Assembly: GCA_021464525.1 (NCBI GenBank)
Contig: JADRCO010001094.1
Coordinates: 1-22,640 of the forward strand
From: Rhizophagus sp. LPA8_4_AMF
Lineage: Eukaryota; Glomeromycota; Glomeromycetes; Glomerales; Glomeraceae
DNA length: 22,640 nucleotides
Direction of reading: 5' to 3'
The translations under genes and the position numbers were made by a program. Under the pieces are notes generated by a model that searched no databases, was not told the DNA's origin, and saw only the letters and a list, made by a program, of their open reading frames with translations. Shown here one piece after another: positions 18,598 through 22,640 of the stretch. Within the stretch, counting starts at the first letter, position 1. Each line of letters begins with the position of its first letter.

Positions 18598-20067
18598 GAC
18601 CATTTGAGTCAAATATATGAAAATGCTCAGATAGAATGTAAACAATTAAAGACTGGAAGGAACTGGTGTCAAAATTGTAATTCAAACAGATTTCAACAAA
18701 GTTTCAATGATTGGACTAGTAGTAATAAAGATGTTGATAAGTTCCTCAATTAATAGCAAAAAATTATCTTCAAATATTAGAATGGATACCTTACAATAAA
18801 TTTCGTAATATTTTATACGCTGCAGAAGGTAAATTTGGTAAAGTATACAATGCAATGGTTATATTTCATATTGGAATAAGGACAAAAAAAATGGAGAAGA
18901 GATGGTAAAACCATTGTAGCCCTTAAAATTTTGAATAATTCACGAAATGTTACATTAGAATTTATTAATCAGGAATAAATTATATCATATATTCATATAT
19001 TAATTTATTAATGATTTAGAACTATTGTTTTTTTACTAACTAATTTGTTTAAAATAATTAGATTATATTACATCTTAAAATTCATGAATATAAGTTATCA
19101 GACCAAATTATTTAATATCATGGAATAACTCAAGATCCAAAAACAAAAGATTATATTATGGTTATGGATTATGTTAAAGATGGATATTTACCAAATTTTT
19201 GACCAAGAAAAAGAAAAAATTGTATAAAAAGTACGAATTGCGTGAAAATAATTTGAATTTTAGTTTGTAATTGTGAAGATATAAGATTATAATTTTACAA
19301 CGTATTTCAACTGGCCTTAAGAGAATTCATAATAGAAAATTATTTTATCACATGTTGAAGATCCAGTATGCAATAATTGTTATAACTGATATGGGGATTG
19401 TGTAAACCAGAAAATAATAAAAAATCAAAAAACGTGGAATATAATATGTATAATTGTTTTACTTTATTTGGCTCCTGAAATTTTGAGAGGATAAGATTGT
19501 ACTCAATTTTCTGATATTTACAGTTTTGGCATAACTATGTATGAGACAATTTCAGAATTAGCCTCATGTCATGATAATGCTCATGGATTATGTTTAGCAT
19601 TAGATAATTGTAAAGAATTAAACCCTGAAATTAATATTAAAATACCATAATTATGGTTGGATTTAATTAAAAAATACTTAGATGTAAATCCATTAAATCG
19701 ACCAAATGCAAATGATCTTTTAAAACCTTTTGATAAATGGTTAAAAGAACTTAATAAATATATTGTGAGTATAGAGAATCAAGCAGAAGCTGCTAAAATA
19801 AGATTAGTTAAACAATTTGTAGAAATGAAAAATGTAGAAGACATCAATGAAAATCAATCACCCAATAACTCAACAAGCCAGCACAAACCAAAAAATTCTA
19901 ACCATTATGAAATTTACGATAATATATCGGATATAGAATATTTAGATATTAAATAATATAAATTCATTATTTTTTTGATCTTCTAACAAGTTATTTACAG
20001 TATATTAATTATTAATCTTTTACAGAAAAATCAAAAATATGATAGTAGTGATTGTTTAGATTGTTAA
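18598..20067 (+). pseudogene. Full-length but heavily decayed kinase pseudogene
   Basis: The whole kinase layout can be followed on the plus strand. It begins with ECKQ...NWCQNCNSNRF and DWTSSNKD (CxxC module; the first CxxC has only one Cys). Then come the glycine loop AEGKFGKVY (18822-18848), VALK (Lys at 18925-18927), GITQDPKTKDYIMVMDY, DMG in place of DLG, LAPEILRG, DIYSFG and NPLNRPNA. Stops interrupt it at 18751, 19200, 19492 and 19648, with frameshifts between. The HxD..N catalytic loop is destroyed. The intron between helix C and the next exon is still visible (18973-19061) but its donor reads GA instead of GT. The last 99-codon open stretch (19657-19956) is only the C-terminal piece, and a final exon-like YDSSDCLDC ends at TAA 20065-20067 after a TTTTACAG acceptor. 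It belongs to the subfamily of the fragment at 16487-16813. Confidence 0.88.
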
Positions 20068-20870
20068 ATCTGATTGTATATGATGAAAAAAGCTGTCTTT
20101 AATGATCAGCATTTTATACGAAAATTATTAACGAATTACTTCAGGAGAATTTTGCAAAATGATTCATCTTTGTACGAATATATGTCAAAATTGTGAAATA
20201 ATTATGTTTAATGGTAAAACACCTCTTTTGGCATTTGAACTTCATTAAGCATTTCCGAGAATTTTTCCATCATTTCATATAACAACTAAACTAGGTCATT
20301 CTCGCTTTGTATTTAGTATTTGGAATTATTATTATTGAATAAAGAATAAGACAATATAATAAATTCAAATATGCATTATATACATTGTACCATTTAATTA
20401 ATTAAAATTTCTACTATACAGATTTACTAAATAAAAATTAAATAACTAAAATGTCTAACCTTCTCAACCCCGCCATACCATTACCTATCATTACTCCTCA
20501 AATAACTTCCCAAAATAGGTTTTAACAATTTACATGCACTATTATAAAGCTGTGGTTTTGCTAACCTCTCCTTATCAGTGTACACCAAAAGTATAAAAAT
20601 ACTAACTAAATTAAACAAGGTAAACAAGGTAGTAAAATAACGAAAAACATGTATATAAAATAGTAATATAATAATACTCTAGATACTAGAAATATCTCAA
20701 TGAAAAGAAAAAAGGTAACGTATAAGTTTAAAAAAAAAAAAAAACTTGTTAGAAAAACCGTATCAAGTTTATAAGCATTTTCTGTAATGCAAAAATTTTT
20801 AATAAAATTATATTAGTTTAGGCAAATGGATGTGTAGTAATCAATAACAAAAATCAATTCATCTAACGTA
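20068..20870. other. AT-rich spacer
   Basis: No gene, RNA or clear repeat is recognised. A C-rich patch at 20460-20520 (CTTCTCAACCCCGCC and following) differs in composition but contains nothing identifiable. Confidence 0.5.
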
Positions 20871-21520
20871 CCTAAGTGGTGGTGGTGGTAATGATGACAC
20901 CATGACATCCTAAACTTTTTTGTCCAACTCCCTCCAGTGGTGGATCACACTTTACGAGGCTTCAATCATTTTGGTTAAGATAATTTGACCTATTATTAAA
21001 AAATTTTCAAGGGTTATTGATGTATACATTTTTGAGTGACTAATATGATGGCAATTGCAATTCCATCATACATTTAATCTGCATTGGTGCTTACTTATTA
21101 TCATAAAGCCTCTTGTCCAACATCTTTTCATCAGTGGATCACACCTTGTGAGGTTGAAATTACGTTGGTTAAGAATGTTTAACCTATTATTCCAAGAGTT
21201 AAATGATATTGAGCAATTATTATGATTGTTATGTGTGATTTCACTTTATCATTTAACCATTTAAACATTGGTACTTACGTAACATCATTAAACCTCTTGT
21301 CCAACATCTTTCAGCAGTTTTGTGAGGCTTCAACCATATTGGCTAAAGTTGCTTAACTATAAAATTTTTCAAGGGTTAGTCGCATTGCTGAATAGTTGAT
21401 ATAAACAGAATTGCAAAAGCAAAGCATGGTAATCAATGCTATCATTTATGTGCAAGTCGGAAGATTTCCACTCGTATCATTTAATCATTTGGTACTTACC
21501 ATCATAAAAGCCTCTTATTA
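20871..21520. repeat. Degenerate tandem repeat, 185-220 bp period, about 3.3 copies
   Basis: The unit runs 'TTGG(T)(A/G)CTTAC', 'ATCATAAAGCCTCTTGTCCA', 'ACATCTTTC', 'CAGTGGATCACAC(T/C)TT', 'GTGAGGCTTCAA', 'ATTGGTTAAG', 'TTAACCTATTATT', 'CAAGGGTTA'. The GTCCAAC anchor lies at about 20922, 21115 and 21299. A fourth partial unit starts near 21490 with 'GGTACTTACCATCATAAAAG'. Copies differ by substitutions and by deletion of the GGATCACAC part in copy 3. It starts next to a (GGT)4-like run at 20879-20888. No coding frame is kept. Confidence 0.75.
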
Positions 21521-21675
21521 TCATTTTAGCTGAAAAACAAAATGGAAGGAAAGGAACACACACCCTATAAAAAATTTTATAGAAATAAATCACATGTCTG
21601 AGTCCTCTCAGAATAAAAATAGAAAAATGATTATTTACCAGAGTATTGTCTGGGAGACATTTTATAGAAAACTTC

Positions 21676-21694
21676 CACACACACACACACACAC
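21676..21694. repeat. (CA)n microsatellite
   Basis: Nine and a half CA units stand directly before a long purine-rich tract. This is a simple sequence repeat, likely length-variable between strains. Confidence 0.9.
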
Positions 21695-21940
21695 GAAGGA
21701 AAGGGAAAGGAAATGGGAAAGGAAAAGGAAAAGGAAAAAAAAAAAGAAAAGAGAATGATAAAAAGAAAGAGAAAGGGAAAAGAAAGGGGAAGTAAAAGGA
21801 AAGGAAAAGGAAAGGGAGCGAAAAGGAAGTGAAAGGAAAAAGCAAAAGAGAAAGAAAAAGAATAGAGGAAAATAAAACACGAAAGGAAGGGATAAGACAT
21901 AAAAGAAAAATAGAAGGACAAAGAAAAAAAGACATAACAG
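21695..21940. repeat. 240-bp polypurine (G/A) tract
   Basis: The plus strand is almost only A and G with a handful of T and C interruptions, built from GGAAA, GGGAAA and AAAAG words. The three overlapping minus-strand frames of 94-152 codons over this region encode only Ser/Phe/Leu/Pro repeats, as expected from pyrimidine-only DNA, and are not genes. Such mirror-like tracts can adopt triplex structures. Confidence 0.9.
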
Positions 21941-22587
21941 GTACAATTTCTACGTTTTTTTAAATAAAATTTTTCCAATAGCAAGAAAAAGAAAAGGCAT
22001 TGGGGACATAATTATAATATTTTTAAATCATATTTAATCCCAACGACTTAGGAGACAGACTCCGACATTGCACAAACTAATTTATTCATATGGAACGCTT
22101 ACGCGTACTAATTATAATTTATACTAAAGCTACAAATAGACTAAATAAACTTATAAATGTTAAGATTATTAAGATTATTACGCGCTATATATCCATTACG
22201 CGTATATTGATCAATATCAGATATCATAATAACATTTATATACGCATACTTTGCATGTGAATTTATATAGGATTAATTTATAAAATTGAGTTTTCACATT
22301 ATGATATACAATTTTATTTCAAAAATTTCATCATTCATTCATTTATTAGAATTTAAAATGAAGAAAAATATCGCTTTATTCGAAGTGGAAGATTGACCGT
22401 ATAAAAAGTAAATAAAAACTTCATGCATCTGTGATCATTATTATCAATCTTTTTCTTTACAGTTACGCGTTACATTATATGATACTTTTTTTTGAACATA
22501 AAAATCTATACATTTTATATAGAAATGTAACAAGTGTTACTGCTACCAAAAGAAATTATTATTTATTAATAAACTGGTCACCATATT
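21941..22587. other. AT-rich spacer
   Basis: No gene is recognised. A TATAAAAAG sequence occurs at about 22400-22408 with no open frame behind it inside the window. Confidence 0.45.
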
Positions 22588-22640
22588 TAGGGATGGCAAC
22601 GGTCGGTCATGGTCGGTCATCGGTCGGTCATAACCGGTCA
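22588..22640. mobile_element. Probable terminus of an Ac-like hAT transposon, cut by the window edge
   Basis: TAGGGATGGCAACGG (22588-22602) is followed by repeated GGTCGGTCAT words (three copies, then ACCGGTCA at the edge). From memory, maize Activator ends in a similar terminal repeat beginning (C/T)AGGGATGA followed by AACGG and CGGTCGGT subterminal repeats that bind its transposase. The resemblance of both parts suggests the end of an hAT-superfamily element, or of a non-autonomous derivative, extending beyond the window. If so, the 8-bp target duplication should be ACCATATT (22580-22587). A plain minisatellite is the alternative. Confidence 0.5.

Noticed and set aside
21477..21984. Three overlapping minus-strand open frames of 94-152 codons
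   Set aside because: They read a polypyrimidine strand and a CA microsatellite, giving only Phe/Ser/Leu/Pro and Val/Cys repeats. Open in several frames at once, as expected for low-complexity DNA.

Overview
The window is extremely AT-rich eukaryotic DNA. It has short spliceosomal introns (72-106 nt, GT..AG, TTAAC/CTAAC-like branch sites, T-rich 3' ends), long intergenic stretches and many repeats. The best organism clue is the kinase at 12672-14393. Its N-terminus carries a CxxC-x9-CxxC module followed by a 'NFxxWTSGNxDID' block and a TKL-type kinase domain with HKD and DLG motifs. From memory this architecture is typical of the greatly expanded kinase family of arbuscular mycorrhizal fungi (Rhizophagus/Glomeromycotina). 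I infer such a fungus but could not search to confirm it.

Layout. (1) 1-2630: AT-rich, one doubtful terminal exon (850-999) and a diverged repeat triplet. (2) 2631-7516: an old tandem segmental duplication of about 2.1-2.2 kb per copy. Copy A holds an intact gene for a secreted, cysteine-rich, possibly GPI-anchored protein with one intron (3418-4347). Copy B holds the same gene with at least four disabling lesions (6041-7007). (3) 7949-8450: a 194-bp Tc1/mariner-type MITE flanked by TA, then a 262-bp poly(A)-tailed retroposed sequence with a 15-bp target-site duplication. (4) 9454-10690: about 1.2 kb of nested direct repeats ending in a hairpin. (5) 12462-14393: the intact six-exon-like kinase gene, including a 9-nt micro-exon. 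(6) 16487-20067: two kinase pseudogenes of a second subfamily, one per strand. Between them lie a minus-strand retroposed insertion (452 bp, 16-bp target-site duplication) and a 0.2-kb tandem duplication. (7) 20871-21940: a degenerate 185-220 bp tandem repeat, a CA microsatellite and a 240-bp purine tract. (8) 22588-22640: what looks like the terminus of an Ac-like hAT transposon, cut by the window edge.

Two genes look functional: the secreted protein and the kinase. Both have a TATAAAAAGAT element upstream of the coding start, though in the kinase gene this element could instead be part of an exon/intron junction. There is no operon logic here. The picture is of expanding, decaying paralog families in a transposon-rich genome. 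I found no tRNA, rRNA or CRISPR array, and no clear new multi-gene system.
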